NCBI GenBank assembly: GCA_944548615.1
Contig: OX155964.1
Coordinates: forward strand, 19,758,653 to 19,822,652
Source of the DNA: Micropterix aruncella
Taxonomy: Eukaryota; Arthropoda; Insecta; Lepidoptera; Micropterigidae
Reading direction: 5' to 3'
DNA: 64,000 nt
Shown here: positions 43,250 to 53,867 of the stretch, in pieces
Layout of the letters: every line of letters begins with the position of its first letter
How positions within the stretch are numbered: the stretch's first letter is position 1
Made by a program: the position numbers and the translations under genes
Notes under the pieces: model-generated
Database searches by the model: none
Seen by the model: the letters and a program-made list of their open reading frames with translations, nothing else
Told to the model about the DNA's origin: nothing

Positions 43250-43340
43250 CTCCCACAGTCTTGGGAGCTAATACGCCCTGTCGCAGTTCGGCCACTAAGA
43301 CCCATGTGTACCTATAAGGGTCGGCCAAACTCACTCACTT
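43250..43340 (-). repeat. Family A 3' fragment
   Basis: 'gggagctaatacgccctgtcgcagttcggccactaagacccatgtg...gggtcggcc' is the complement of the last ~85 bp of family A, as in 1515-1580. Confidence 0.65.
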
Positions 43341-43689
43341 TTATTTTGGAACCAAACAGAACTACATACTGCAATAAAAACGTATTTAAAAGTGACAAAA
43401 ATCCATTAATCCGAATATAAAGTATACAAAATGAACGCAATATTGTTTCCGCTTGAGAATGGGGGAAATCAGGATGGGAAGTGAGGTAAAAGGAAGAGAC
43501 AAAATAGATTTAAAAAAAAATATGTATAAATATATTTATACTTAATTTTAGGTATGATATATAGGTATTATAATAAATATACTTGAGATAAAATTATGTC
43601 CATGAACTAAATTAAATGAAATATAATATGTATAAATGTTTTGTTATCATCTAGAATAATCTAGATAGAATCTAGTTTTTTTTTATTGA

Positions 43690-44655
43690 ATTCTTATAAG
43701 AGGTTTCTGATGAGTGTAATATGTCCACACTTAAAAAGTCTGTATTATATCTATGATACGTTCTGTATAGAAATGCATTCTGAGATGCGTTGGTTTTCAC
43801 AACAGGGAGATGAAATAGTCGACGCTATCGAACAGGGCGAGGAGGAAAATAAAATTCAATGCGCTCCAAAATCGCGTTCGCATCGATGAAATTATTTACC
43901 AACCCATGCAAGTATACGGCATCGATCAAGACTCTACGGCTCTCCAATGACATTAACTTGTGGGCTGTTAAGGATTACTCACAGGAACTGGGCTTAGTGA
44001 AAGAAGTTAAATTTAATCGCTTCACAAATCTTTCTTGTATCGATTCGATCCGCGATATGTAAGTCAAATATTGGGGATTTCAGACCGCTGATGCAAATTC
44101 CAACTGACTTCTTACATAGGAATTATAGAGGGTTTTAAGCCTGTCAGTGGATTTGAATACCGATGATACCCTTAGAATAAAACCTAGTAATTTATATGTT
44201 TTTCTAATAATATTATCGATGTGTTCGGCGAATAGGATTTTCGAGTCGAGTGTAACCCTAAGATCTCGCACCGCTGCTTCTCTTCCAACTATAGCGCCAT
44301 TCAAGTTGTAGTCAAACATTATATTAGCATTTTTTTCTGGAGTATCTGATTATGTGACATTTGCTTACGTTAACGATGGGACAGTTATCGGAACAGTATT
44401 TCATAAGGCGGTTTATATCCGCCTGCAAATTAAGGCAGTCATTAATTGATCGGAACTCACTAAAAATCTTCGTGTCATCCGCATATATGGCTATATTGGA
44501 ATGTAGCATGCAATCGGTGATATTGTTGAGGTATAGAAGGAAAATAAGTGGTCCCAAGTGGAAGCCTTGCGGTACCCCTGGAGGAATTTCGGAAAACTCG
44601 GATTGATAGCCCTGAACAACTACCGCTTGCGATATACGAGGAAATCCAGCCATTA
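43690..44655 (-). pseudogene. CR1/Jockey-like LINE pol fragment: RT palm to C-terminus (frameshifted)
   Basis: Read on the minus strand from 44653: IPPGVPQGFHLGPLIFLLYL (motif B region), IAIYADDTKIF (catalytic YADD) and VNVSKCHIIRYSRKK. After a frameshift near 44320 comes VRDLRVTLDSKILFAEHIDN and YNSYVRSQLEFASAV. The C-terminal part continues to about 43700 in other frames with IQERFVKRLNL, LMSLESRRVLIDAVYLHGLV and RRLFHLPVVKTNASQNAFLY. This is the most complete LINE order in the window (palm, thumb, C-terminal region) but carries several frameshifts and stops. The leftward open frames called on the plus strand here are antisense shadows. Confidence 0.78.
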
Positions 44656-44660
44656 TATAA

Positions 44661-44720
44661 TTGCTTTCCTATATAGAGTATATACTCTCCAATTTATTTG
44701 GAGAGTATATAGGAAAGCAA
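44661..44720. repeat. 60-bp palindrome at the 5' end of a LINE fragment
   Basis: TTGCTTTCCTATAT...ACTCTCC faces GGAGAGTATATAGGAAAGCAA across a 9-nt loop. The left arm has a 9-nt internal extra 'agagtatat'. It directly adjoins the 5' truncation point of the LINE at 44655. Confidence 0.75.
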
Positions 44721-45260
44721 GTGTATAAAAAAATCTCCTTTGGCGTACTGGCAACCAACTCTTATACGGCAACCCTATATTCGGAAGATACCCTATATGC
44801 AACATAACATAATTCGTTTTCTCAGAATAAAATTAAAGTAAATGTTATAGAGTAATCAAGTATATATGTATATTAGATCGTATCTTTTATATATTCTGTA
44901 CATGAAGATATGAGAATACACAGAGGAAAATATTGGATTGATTCTTACATTACCATTTTGTTATTACGGTTTCACACAGAATAAAGATGTTTCAATCGTA
45001 ATTTTGTTGAATTACAAGGAATTTTGTTGAAACTCCATTACTCGATTATATGTATCTACATTTTCCTTACATATTTCCAACATGATTCATGTGTCCGACT
45101 ATAACCGTACGTATACTACTATATACTGTCATGTTCGAAGCGAGATCCCAAGGTCGCGACGTAATGAAATAAAATTGTGTTTTAACATTACGACACGGTA
45201 ACTACCATCACGCCAACAACGTTACGCGTCAGCATGGTAATTGGTACATACGGACTACAG
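44721..45260. other. No supported gene
   Basis: AT-rich sequence with no recognised repeat or gene. Confidence 0.4.
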
Positions 45261-45264
45261 TAGT

Positions 45265-45835
45265 AGAGTTGTCAACTACAACGGGCGAACCAGTCACCTC
45301 AGGAAGTTTTAACGAAATAATCGTTCCATCTCCCGTAAAGTGAGCGCAGAAGACTTAGGACAAAACAATCCACCGTCAAGCTCCGCCACATGCCCGTAAG
45401 AGTCCAACGCATTATTCGCGAGATAGCCAGGAATGTTAACCAGCGGGCATAAATTCACGCCCTTCTTTCCAGTTGCGACCAGATGACTCTAGTTCGAAGT
45501 CGCTTACGCGACCTCTACCTGTTGTATTACAGCGGTAATTCAGTTTGAACGGACCTGCGCGTTCTTTGCCCGTAATGCCACACGGGATCGAGTGGTCCAA
45601 GGTCATTTCAAGAGTGGCATGACAACAGGTGAACATCCACCACCCCCGCTGCTTAGGAAAAAGTGTATTTCCATAGTCTCCAGATCCCTTCAGAAATTAG
45701 TCAGAATGCACAACCGATTGGCTTCGCCGACCGGTGCGCAAACCGTCCAATGGCGCCGGGGAGCAATCCCGCCAGGAGAAACCGGTCCACCAGCTCCGAG
45801 GCCTGAGACACGGGGTAGATCTAATGAAAAACTTT
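45265..45835 (+). repeat. Family A dispersed repeat
   Basis: Starts 'gttgtcaactacaacgggcgaaccagtcacctcagg' and proceeds through 'ccagttgcgaccagatgactctagttcgaagtcgctta', 'cccccgctgcttagga' and 'cagaatgcacaaccgattggctt...ccggtgcgcaaaccgtcc'. The last ~150 bp of the family is missing. Confidence 0.8.
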
Positions 45836-45839
45836 GTCG

Positions 45840-47350
45840 AAACGTCGGGAAAACTATCTACTTCCACGAGGTAATAATCCGTTTATTTTTCTATTAAAAC
45901 CTACAGACCTATATCTATCAGTTTACTCAGTATTTCATGTCTTGGATAACGAATCACTATGGGGAATCCTATAAAATAAGGTTTACTAATATCAACTAAG
46001 CGCGACAAGGGCTTGAACTTAAAGGAAAAGATCCTTAGGAATGCTGATTTATCGTCGTTTATGTCAACAAAAAAAATTAAGAACCCTATATTACAAAAAT
46101 GTTGATTTTTTACATTCTTACACCATGGAGTATAATGACGTATACTTATATTTTTAATTCGTGCAGAATTTCATAATCTTCCTAAGAGTTTAAAATTGAA
46201 AAAAATCGTGATATTTTTTAAAAACTTGACAACGAAATTGGGGTTTGCAATAACAACACAAAATGCACGTATAATTTTACACTTTATATATATTATTTTA
46301 CAAAGTGCATAGGTACGCTGTCTCTTTTTACACGACTGCCCAAAAGGAGTGGTATGTGTTCAGGATTCTTCTATGTATGTTTTCCGTATAACATAACTTC
46401 TAAACGCTTGAACCGATTTAGAAGTGTGTCGTATTGTTAGAATCGTTTTGTCCTCCCGAGTGTCATAGGGTAAGTGCCGCGACCCCTTGCTCTCATATAA
46501 GGAGAAAGCAGCGTATTTAATATAAATCAACGTGCTTGCGGTGCGTGTTGACATTCATCATTTGACAGTTTAGTTTTTTATCGTTCTTCCTCTTCGCGGC
46601 CGTCAGGAATAGATCCGGTAGGCCTAGTAACGAAGATAAATATTTGGAATATAATATAGCAAAATAAATTATGCAAAGTGTTTAATTATTACATTCCACA
46701 AAATATTACCGTTTTTGGTTCTTACGAATTTATTGCAATCCAACATTTTGGAAAACTAAAAACCACGCAATTGTACACGGAAAAAAACGGTATGTATTAA
46801 TGATGAAATCCTGATTTTTTATGCCACCATAACTTCAAAACGCTTGAACCGCTGCTGCCTAATACGATTTTGAAAAGATGGATAAAACATTGATTTGGGT
46901 CAGGTATATCAAAGCTTATCCCTCCATAGCAGATCAAGCGCTGTGTTTGTATTTACCTTTTTCAAGCACTTATTTGCGCGAAATTCCATTTTCATCAGTT
47001 GCAGCAATCAAAACGAAGTAAAGAAGCTAACTCGATATTGGTGCTGATTTACGCTGTGCACTTTTTCAACTCGACTAAAAATTGTAAATCTTGTTAAAAA
47101 TATGCATGCTCGTCCTTCTCTAGAGATTGATTCGTTTTTATTACCACTGGTGTGTAACTCTATATAGCAATAAATAAAACCTATGTGACTTTTATTACTT
47201 TATTAACAATTATATTATTAATCTATAATAGGAAAGGGGCGTGGGCATTTTCTGTTGGCAGCAGGGGATAGGGGGGGGGGGTCGCGTGATAAGAATAACT
47301 TTAGAAATCTCTGGTATAACAAATAGCTGCTTTTTCTATATTTTATTGTA
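45840..47350. other. No supported gene; one short dispersed repeat
   Basis: 46355-46475 is the partner of 39985-40135. A G-run occurs at 47270-47281. Nothing else is recognised. Confidence 0.45.
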
Positions 47351-47352
47351 TA

Positions 47353-47568
47353 CTAGCAGCGGTTTCACCCGCGTGGTGATGGAAAATTGTGATAATGATG
47401 ATAGAAAACTATATATCTTTATAAATTATAGCCTATGTGTTATTCTGATGTGTAAGCTATATTATTGTAAAGTTTCATCAAAATCCATTCAGTAGTTTTT
47501 GCGTGAAAGAATAAGAAACATCCATACATACATTCTTACAAACTTTCGCGTTTATAATAGTAGTAGGA
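47353..47568 (-). mobile_element. 216-bp non-autonomous Helitron
   Basis: Minus-strand reading starts TCCTACTACTATTATAAACG, includes 'aaactactgaatggattttgatgaaact' and ends 'cacgcgggtgaaaccgctgCTAG' followed by a host T. This is a familiar lepidopteran form of Helitron. The base before TC is T rather than the expected A. Confidence 0.7.
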
Positions 47569-47569
47569 A

Positions 47570-48045
47570 GTAAGGGATGCTATTTCCGAGTAACATCGAT
47601 TCAAAGGATAAGTATAGACTTCAGTTTTTATTTATTTTCGTACTAAAGAAAAGAAAAAATCGAAAAACTGACTCGGTATGTAATGCGAATTAATTAAACT
47701 AATAGATATTTCGTGGATTATTTTTAAGACTCGGCTGGATGAAATATGATCTGGTGCTGTAGGCAACAGGGCATTTAAATGCCGAGAGCTCTTTGATACT
47801 AATGCCATGCGTACTACATACATTGATGCGACAGAATAGCTCCACCAGGATTGCGTGTGATCTTGCGCGAACGAAAATGGTTATCGGGCACGAAGATACC
47901 AATTTGGGCCAGTATGAGTACGGTCAGCATTTAGTATGCCGTGAACGTATAATATCAAACATAATTACTTGGATGGAGAGCGGTTAGTATCCGTATTGCT
48001 TGGAGTAGAAGAACCTTAGAAAACGTTTTTGTACTTTTTCAGGCA
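47570..48045. other. No supported gene
   Basis: Overlapping short frames on both strands (47632-47987) have no recognisable motif. Confidence 0.4.
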
Positions 48046-48049
48046 TTAG

Positions 48050-49038
48050 TTTGTTTGAAAAGCTTTATTGCACACACATAAGAGTACAATGTGGTGGGCC
48101 TATTGCCAAGTGGCAATATCTTACGGCCATACCGCCAGGGTTATTGTGACTAAAGGTTTATGTTGGCAAATTGATTAACAAGTCAATAAATGAATACACT
48201 TACATAATAGTCATCATAGGATAAAATATAAAACAGTGATTAGTAACGTATTCCAACTTGATATTGAAGGGAGGAGTGGAATATAAGAACAAGCAAAGGA
48301 GACGGGAGGGGAAGGAGGTATTCATGAGTTGAGTAAATGTCTCTTTAACGATTTTTAAACCCGCTCAGGTTTTCAAGTTGTCTTATCGGTAAAGGCACGG
48401 AATTCCAGAGCACGGAATTCCTGCACTGCGAAAGACCTAGACATGAAAGTTGATGAATGCTGAGGTATAGCCAGTAATAGATTTTCCTGAGAGTGCAATG
48501 GAAGGCCATGGGATGAAAACGTAGAGAAGAGATTATACAAATAAGTAGGACAGTTTGACTGTAGTACGCGGAAGAGTAGGACGAGTATGTGAAATTCCCG
48601 ACATCGTCTAATGGGAAGCCACTTTATTTGCCTGCGAAAGTTTGATATGTGATCAAACTTCTTCAGGGAATAAACAAAGCGAATACACGCGTTTTGAATC
48701 CTATCTAGCTTATCGAGTAGTTCTTCATTCGCATCTAGGTAGGCCACATCAGCGTAGTTAATTAGCGGTAAAAGAAAAGATTGTGCCATTTGGCGTTTAA
48801 TACAAAGAGGTAAGAGATTCTGAACACGTTTAAAAGAATGGAGACTTGCAAAGACTCTGCGACTGACCTCACTTACTTGATGATGCCAAGATAAGTTTTC
48901 ATCAATGAGCAGGCCAAGGTCTTTTACAGAACTGCTGTAAGGGACAACGACGTTGTCGATATTGATAGGAGGGAGATTATTTTTATACTTGGCAATGAGT
49001 GAGCGACTTCCGATGACGATTGCGTATATAGCTCCTCC
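48050..49038 (-). pseudogene. LINE (family L-B) RT thumb, C-terminus and 3' UTR
   Basis: On the minus strand an uninterrupted frame opens after a stop at 49039-49041 and runs to 48373. It reads AIVIGSRSLIAKYKNNLPPI, VKDLGLLIDENLSWHHQVSE, RVFASLHSFKRVQNLLPLCI and LLPLINYADVAYLDANEELL, then the C-terminal part. The first ATG (48789) lies inside this domain and is not a start. The order matches the 52.6-53.6 kb ORF (AIVIGG..., LGIVIDEFLSWQ..., LLPILDYADV...). The palm with YADD is cut off at 49040. The 3' UTR runs to about 48050, near an AATAAA-type signal ('gcaataaagctttt'). Confidence 0.75.
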
Positions 49039-49039
49039 T

Positions 49040-49105
49040 TAGGGTTCCAAATGGCGGCTTTGTTGTCCAGCCTACTCTTCAAAATCGATAGATAGCACTT
49101 TGGAG
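49040..49105 (-). pseudogene. Possible second LINE RT sliver fused to L-B
   Basis: In another minus-strand frame, upstream of the L-B domain, the sequence reads SILKSRLDNKAAIWNPKEEL. It resembles the 'LVRSxLEYxsviWNP' thumb motif of LINEs. The fragment is about 25 codons and abuts L-B directly. Confidence 0.35.
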
Positions 49106-49109
49106 TTGT

Positions 49110-49785
49110 CAACTACTACGGAAAAACCCGTCAACCCAGAAAGATATACTATATGTAAGTAGTATGGTGATGTCGACTACAACGGGCGAACCCGTCACCC
49201 CAGGCTGGTATAACGATATAGATCGTTTTTCAGCCGCGGGATGATCGTAAAAGACTTGGGGACAAGACAATCTACTGTCTAGTTTACCAGCAACCCGTTA
49301 CAGACCGACGCCTTACGGCGAGGCACCGGGAAAGCTAACCATTGGGCAGCCTCATCCCCTAACTACCAATTTTGGCAGGATATATCCATCTGGAGATATG
49401 TAAGGTACGATATATAATAATTCTATCAACAGTGGGGTGAACGCAGAGCCTCAGGGAATATACAGTCAACCGTCTAAAAACGCCAGCAGCCCGTGAGAAT
49501 TCAACGCCTTACCGCGTGGCACTGGATAGGAAAAACAGCAGGTAGCCTCGCGCCCTCACTACGTGATTTAACCGTATTTCTGCGCCCACCTGACTACCTT
49601 CTAACTACGCCAGCAGCCCGCGAGAGTCCAACGCCTTACCGCGCCCGCACTACCAGATTTAGTCGGATTTCTCCGTTCATCTGTCTGGTGACAGGTTCAA
49701 AGTCAGTCGCGCGGCCTCTACCTGATGTTAGCGGTAATTCAAATCGAATTTAACGCGGACCGTGACGCTCATTGCCCGTTTTTCG
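49110..49785 (+). repeat. Family A repeat, internally rearranged
   Basis: A first 5' part (49168-49385: 'gtcgactacaacgggcgaacccgtcaccccaggctggtataacg...') is followed by a second partial pass (49430-49785). The second pass carries a duplicated 'cagcagcccg.gagagtccaacgccttaccgcg' and 'tactaccagatttagtcggatttctcc'. A small extra fragment precedes at 49106-49150. Confidence 0.7.
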
Positions 49786-49788
49786 GTT

Positions 49789-49955
49789 TTTATAATAATG
49801 TATGCGCTCTCTGGCTCTTAATAATAATGTATGCGCTTTTGTCAATCTATCCAGATTATCATTAGTAGTAGCGCCCCATGCCGCGACTCCGTAGGACAAA
49901 ATACTCTGACACAAGATAAACCCCCAGAGGAACTGATCCACTTGCCGTAACAGGG
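49789..49955 (-). pseudogene. LINE RT thumb fragment inside family A
   Basis: The minus-strand frame reads LWGFILCQSILSYGVAAWGA followed by TTNDNLDRLTKAHTLLLRA. It fits the LINE pattern '...alxxSvLxYGiavWGgxxxxxlxxLxxaqxxil'. It is flanked on both sides by family A sequence (tail at 49965-50110), so it either inserted into or was joined to a family A copy. Confidence 0.65.
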
Positions 49956-49964
49956 AAAACAGCT

Positions 49965-50110
49965 TGACAAACAGTTCGACCCTCTTCGAGGAGGTTACCA
50001 GGTGAGGGTCAAACCGTGAGTTGAGCCGATCCAAGTTATGGAGCAGATGTGAATGGGTTAACTGCCCAGGAACTATTATCTGCAATTGATCGATAGCAAT
50101 CTTATCACGT
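49965..50110 (+). repeat. Family A 3' part
   Basis: 'cgaccctcttcgaggaggttaccaggtgagggtcaaaccgtgagttgagccgatccaagttatggagcag' matches 8730-8800 and 8985-9060. Confidence 0.65.
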
Positions 50111-50114
50111 AGGA

Positions 50115-51110
50115 TACACATCACTGAACCACAGTACGCGGATCACGAATCCGAGCAGCCTAAACGAGCCCGCGAGGTTTCCATGTGGGTATGATATGTA
50201 AGTTTGGAATCCAATTTAACGCCGAGGACTAATTTCCAAACTCGACGGAACTGATTCCGAGCTAGTAAGTAGTCGTGAATGAAGCGAGCCACCGATTACC
50301 ACCGCGACTTTCGTGGGTCGTAGAGGTCCCTATCCTTGCGGAACCTCTATGAATGATTTAGCTGTTCTTGCTTTAAGTACGTCATCCAATTGCTGGTCAA
50401 CCTAAGTTCACGCTTCCTGGGCTTTTGTACAAACAAGCATCGCTGTTTATCATCTTCTTCATTGGCGTCGCCGTCTATTTTGCATCGTTTGTTTTGTTTG
50501 TGTTGCGCTGCTGTCGTGTCTCGCTACCGCTATTTCTGGTTCGCACCTTTCTCAATGGAATTCCACGATGCGACTGCGCGTGGAGCCGTTTAGATATATT
50601 TTTATGTCTTTAAACGATGCGAGAGAGTTGAAAACCTGATTATTTATTCTTGGTCGATTGCGGAACTGCGGAAAGGGGCAGATTCCTACGATTGTGGCAT
50701 AGTATTATACGGTAGGCACGCTCGCGCCTAAGGCAGAGACAGTACGGCGAGGGAGGATGCACTGCGTACTTGTGTGCGATACAAATTCCAGTATGGCAAG
50801 TGAGCATGCTCGGAAGGGCTGTGTCGCGCATTATAATTTCGGTGTTTTAATATTATCGAAGTTTAATGATTCGATGATTTATTTAATCGATCTATATGCG
50901 AGACCTAGTACACGCCAAAAATTCGAATGTCCGTTTATTATTGTTAGAGGTGTAAAATCACGCTCCGTATTGTTCTGTCTATGTCCTGAGACCGGGGGTC
51001 AAATTTCTTAGTTTTCTTGTAATTCTCATTGCAGTGGCATCTCGTAGGCATGAGGCATAGTAGTAATTCCTCGGAAACAAATTAACTATGACAGTTTCAA
51101 TCGTTAGTAC
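50115..51110. other. Unassigned; small hydrophobic frame
   Basis: 50400-50613 contains overlapping frames, one encoding a 62-residue strongly hydrophobic peptide (LFIIFFIGVAVYFASFVLFV). There is no repeat match in the window. It may be a host exon relic or chance. 50650-51010 shows nothing recognisable. Confidence 0.3.
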
Positions 51111-51114
51111 CTTG

Positions 51115-51745
51115 AATAGGTGTAAACTGCAACGGGCGAACCCGTCACTCTAGACTTTTATAAAGATATATAATCGTTCTTTTAGCCGTGAGATGAGCGC
51201 ACTCCACCAACTGGCCCGCCAGAATCCATCTCCAATCCACGCGGCGCTGGGTACTTATATAACCCAGCGGGCATCTATGCGCTCTGACTACCAGTTATGA
51301 CCGGATTTCACCGGCCTCCCGACTAGTCAAGGGTTCAATGTCTCTGGCGCGGTCCTCTACCTAATGAAAGCAGTGATTCATTTAAAATAATCGATGACCT
51401 TGCGTCCTTTGCCCGTCTTTCACTCAGGATCGGGTGGCCAATTAGTCGTTTTAGAGCAGCTGTCATTACGTCAACAATCGCCCTCGCTCTATAGGAAACG
51501 AGCCGTTTTCAGACTCCCCCCGCTATCGGTCGGAAATCACAACTGATTGGCTGACGCTCAACTGATTGGCTGAACGCCCAAAGAACAATTCCCAGGGACG
51601 GCAGGGCTCAGTAAGCACAGGGCTCCTACCTATCCTGGATCTAATTTCTACTAGCAGGCTACCGGATGCGTGTTGACCTGTGATTTGGAACGACCCATAA
51701 ACGAAACGGGTCATAATGCACCGGATCCATTAGCCCCCGTATCGC
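51115..51745 (+). repeat. Family A dispersed repeat
   Basis: From 'gtgtaaactgcaacgggcgaacccgtcactctag' through 'tctataggaaacgagccgttttcagactccccc', 'cacaactgattggctgacgc' (this block is duplicated) and 'gtgttgacctgtgatttggaacgaccc' to 'ggatccattagcccccgt'. Confidence 0.8.
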
Positions 51746-51784
51746 TAGTAAACTGAACGTTAGTGATCTGTGTCGCTTTTATAT

Positions 51785-52015
51785 GAGATATTCCAACCAC
51801 AATTCAACTCTTGTCATGACCAAATGATGCCTGCATGCCAAATTGCAGCTCAACCGAATTAAGCGTTCGGGAGGAATACACACAGACACACAGAAACAGT
51901 CAGACAGACAGACACACAGGCACTTTCCATATGGACTTGATGACTCAAAATGAAAATAATGCGCATTCACAATACTTTCCATCCTTTTCTGTTGGTGGGC
52001 CGGAAAAGTAAAATA
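51785..52015 (-). repeat. Poly-C family (C), copy 4, without the poly-C run
   Basis: Minus-strand order: 'ttacttttccggcccacc', 'agtattgtgaatgcgca', 'ctgtctgtctgactgtttctgtgtgtctgtgtgtattcctcc', 'gcttaattcggttgagctgcaatttggcatg' and 'catgacaagagttgaattgtggttgg'. The C-tract position holds 'catcaagtccat'. Confidence 0.75.
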
Positions 52016-52186
52016 TCTAAAATACATATAATATATCCGCCATCCGACAGAAGCCGGAAACAAAAGGCACCAAAACTAAGTGACACTATGCCGAGGGAGA
52101 TAGCGAAAATTGAATTCGAAGGGTTACAACCGGATTACGCTGTTTACGATTTCTCATTGCACTTGAGCTTTCGCTTCTGTTATAAT

Positions 52187-53552
52187 GAAAATGAAAATGA
52201 AAAATACCTTTATTGTACTAACAAAAAAAAAAAAAAATTACATGGGTAAAGAAAACTTAAATTCTATTTTGACTTAGTACAAACGGCGGGCTTATCGTTT
52301 CACGATTTCTTACAGCCAACCGTGTAATATTAAATAAAAGTATCAATACAGCTCACATACATAAACATATACACATAAATATACATATACATACATCCAA
52401 ATATACATACATACATAAAAAATATAATTTATAATATAGTATATGTATATTATAATAATAAATACATAGAAACTACAGATAAATAATAATAAAAATAACT
52501 GCTTATATAAAATGATAGATATTACAAAGTTCTTATGCTTCTATTCAGTCAACAACCCAACGAAAGGGGGAAGGGGGGAGGGGATAGGGGGAGGGTTGGT
52601 TCTTAGTTGATATTTTGAGGGAGAAAATGTTTTTTCAGTAACGCCTTGAAACAGGGCAAGGATGTTGCATGACGAATAGCATGCGGAAGCTGGTTCCAAA
52701 GTCGAGCAGAATGGACGCTAAATGAGTTAGTGAAAAAAGAAGACTGATGTAGTGGAATTGCTATGGTGTTGTCCTGACTTGACCTGAGTGGAACACCATG
52801 ACTTCCTAACGGGAGAAAGAGGTCTTTAAGGTAAGGAGGTGCTATGGGACTATTTAGGACTTTATAAAGGAGTGAGAGGGCATGCAGGTTTCTGCGCTCA
52901 CGAATTCGAAGCCAGTGAAGTCCATCGCGATATTCGCTTACGTGATCAAATTTACGCAAGTCGAATATATATCGTATGCAGATATTTTGTAGCCGTTCGA
53001 ATTTATCCAGTATCTTCTCTTTAATATCTATAGTACCGACATCAGCATAGTCTAGAATTGGAAGTAGCAGTGTTCTTACTATAGTTTGCTTAGTTGCTGC
53101 TGGAAGGAATCTCTGTAACCTTCGGAGGCTATGAAGGCCATTGAAAATACGACGACTAATTTGGTTGGCGTGTGCCTGCCACGAAAGAAATTCGTCTATG
53201 ACTATTCCAAGATTCTTGACAGTTTTGGTATACTCAATAATATTACCGTTTATTTTGAGGGGTGACATTGACGTTTTGTTAGTATTAGACATGAGTTTCT
53301 GGCCACCAATCACAATCGCTTGTGATTTGGCTGGATTTATGATTATGCCATGTATTTCGGCCCAACTTGATATGTGTTCTAAATTAGAGTTCATAGTCGA
53401 CACGGCAGAAGGCAGGTCATCAGGTCTGGCATGGAGGTAAATTTGAAGGTCATCAGCATATAAATGATAGGATGTAGTTAAGCCCTTGGCAATCGGGTTA
53501 ATGAAGATATAGACTCTTGCCAAAAAATAAATATTATAGACTCTTGCCAAAA
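52187..53552 (-). mobile_element. 5'-truncated CR1/Jockey-like LINE (family L-B), best copy
   Basis: It consists of the pol fragment at 52603-53550 and a 3' UTR of about 400 bp. The UTR ends with 'acaataaaggtatttttcattttcattttcatt' (minus strand, 52187-52225), that is an AATAAA-type signal and an (ATTTTC)n tail. The 5' edge has a short direct duplication 'tctataatatttattttttggcaagag' around 53515-53555, possibly produced at truncation or insertion. The UTR contains a (TATG/TACA)n-rich stretch at 52350-52450. Confidence 0.78.
52603..53550 (-). CDS. LINE reverse transcriptase fragment with YADD active site (L-B)
   Basis: A 315-residue open frame encodes part of the pol protein that copies LINE RNA at a nicked target. 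YHLYADDLQIYLHA contains the catalytic YADD at residues 31-34. Next come IIINPAKSQAIVIGG (about 80-94), VKNLGIVIDEFLSWQAHANQ (about 120-140), the thumb with LLLPILDYADV (about 167-177) and the C-terminal WNQLPHAIRHATSLPCFKAL ending near residue 315. The endonuclease and the first palm motifs are missing, so the start methionine is artefactual and lies in the duplicated edge sequence. No internal stops occur in over 300 codons, suggesting this is a young copy. Relatives here: 48050-49038, 59990-60235, 61130-61500, 61880-62098. Confidence 0.85.
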   Translation of the reverse strand: MARVYNIYFLARVYIFINPIAKGLTTSYHLYADDLQIYLHARPDDLPSAVSTMNSNLEHISSWAEIHGIIINPAKSQAIVIGGQKLMSNTNKTSMSPLKINGNIIEYTKTVKNLGIVIDEFLSWQAHANQISRRIFNGLHSLRRLQRFLPAATKQTIVRTLLLPILDYADVGTIDIKEKILDKFERLQNICIRYIFDLRKFDHVSEYRDGLHWLRIRERRNLHALSLLYKVLNSPIAPPYLKDLFLPLGSHGVPLRSSQDNTIAIPLHQSSFFTNSFSVHSARLWNQLPHAIRHATSLPCFKALLKKHFLPQNIN

Positions 53553-53559
53553 AATGTTT

Positions 53560-53865
53560 ACATTATTAAATCAGCATACGAATTTATAATGGAATTCATA
53601 GTCTTCGGCTGCAATGATTCGTCCTGATAAAAATTAAATAACTCGAGAATGGCTAAACCCAAAATGTTAAACATTTCTATTTCTATTTGCTATATAAACA
53701 TGCTATTTCTTATTATTTAATTTGGGTTTATTTTACAGTCATTTATTCTCCGTATCCTATTTTAAATAATTTCTAATGCAGGTATTAGTTGGTTATTTTT
53801 AGTTATAATTTGTAATGATTATGGCACTATACATTTTTTTAACTTTCCAAACATATGTACAGTTG
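53560..53865. other. No supported gene
   Basis: AT-rich spacer between the L-B LINE and a family A copy. Confidence 0.4.
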
Positions 53866-53867
53866 GG

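Noticed and set aside
43686..44062. Two plus-strand frames of 67 codons
   Set aside because: Antisense of the LINE C-terminal region; the minus strand carries the recognisable protein pattern.
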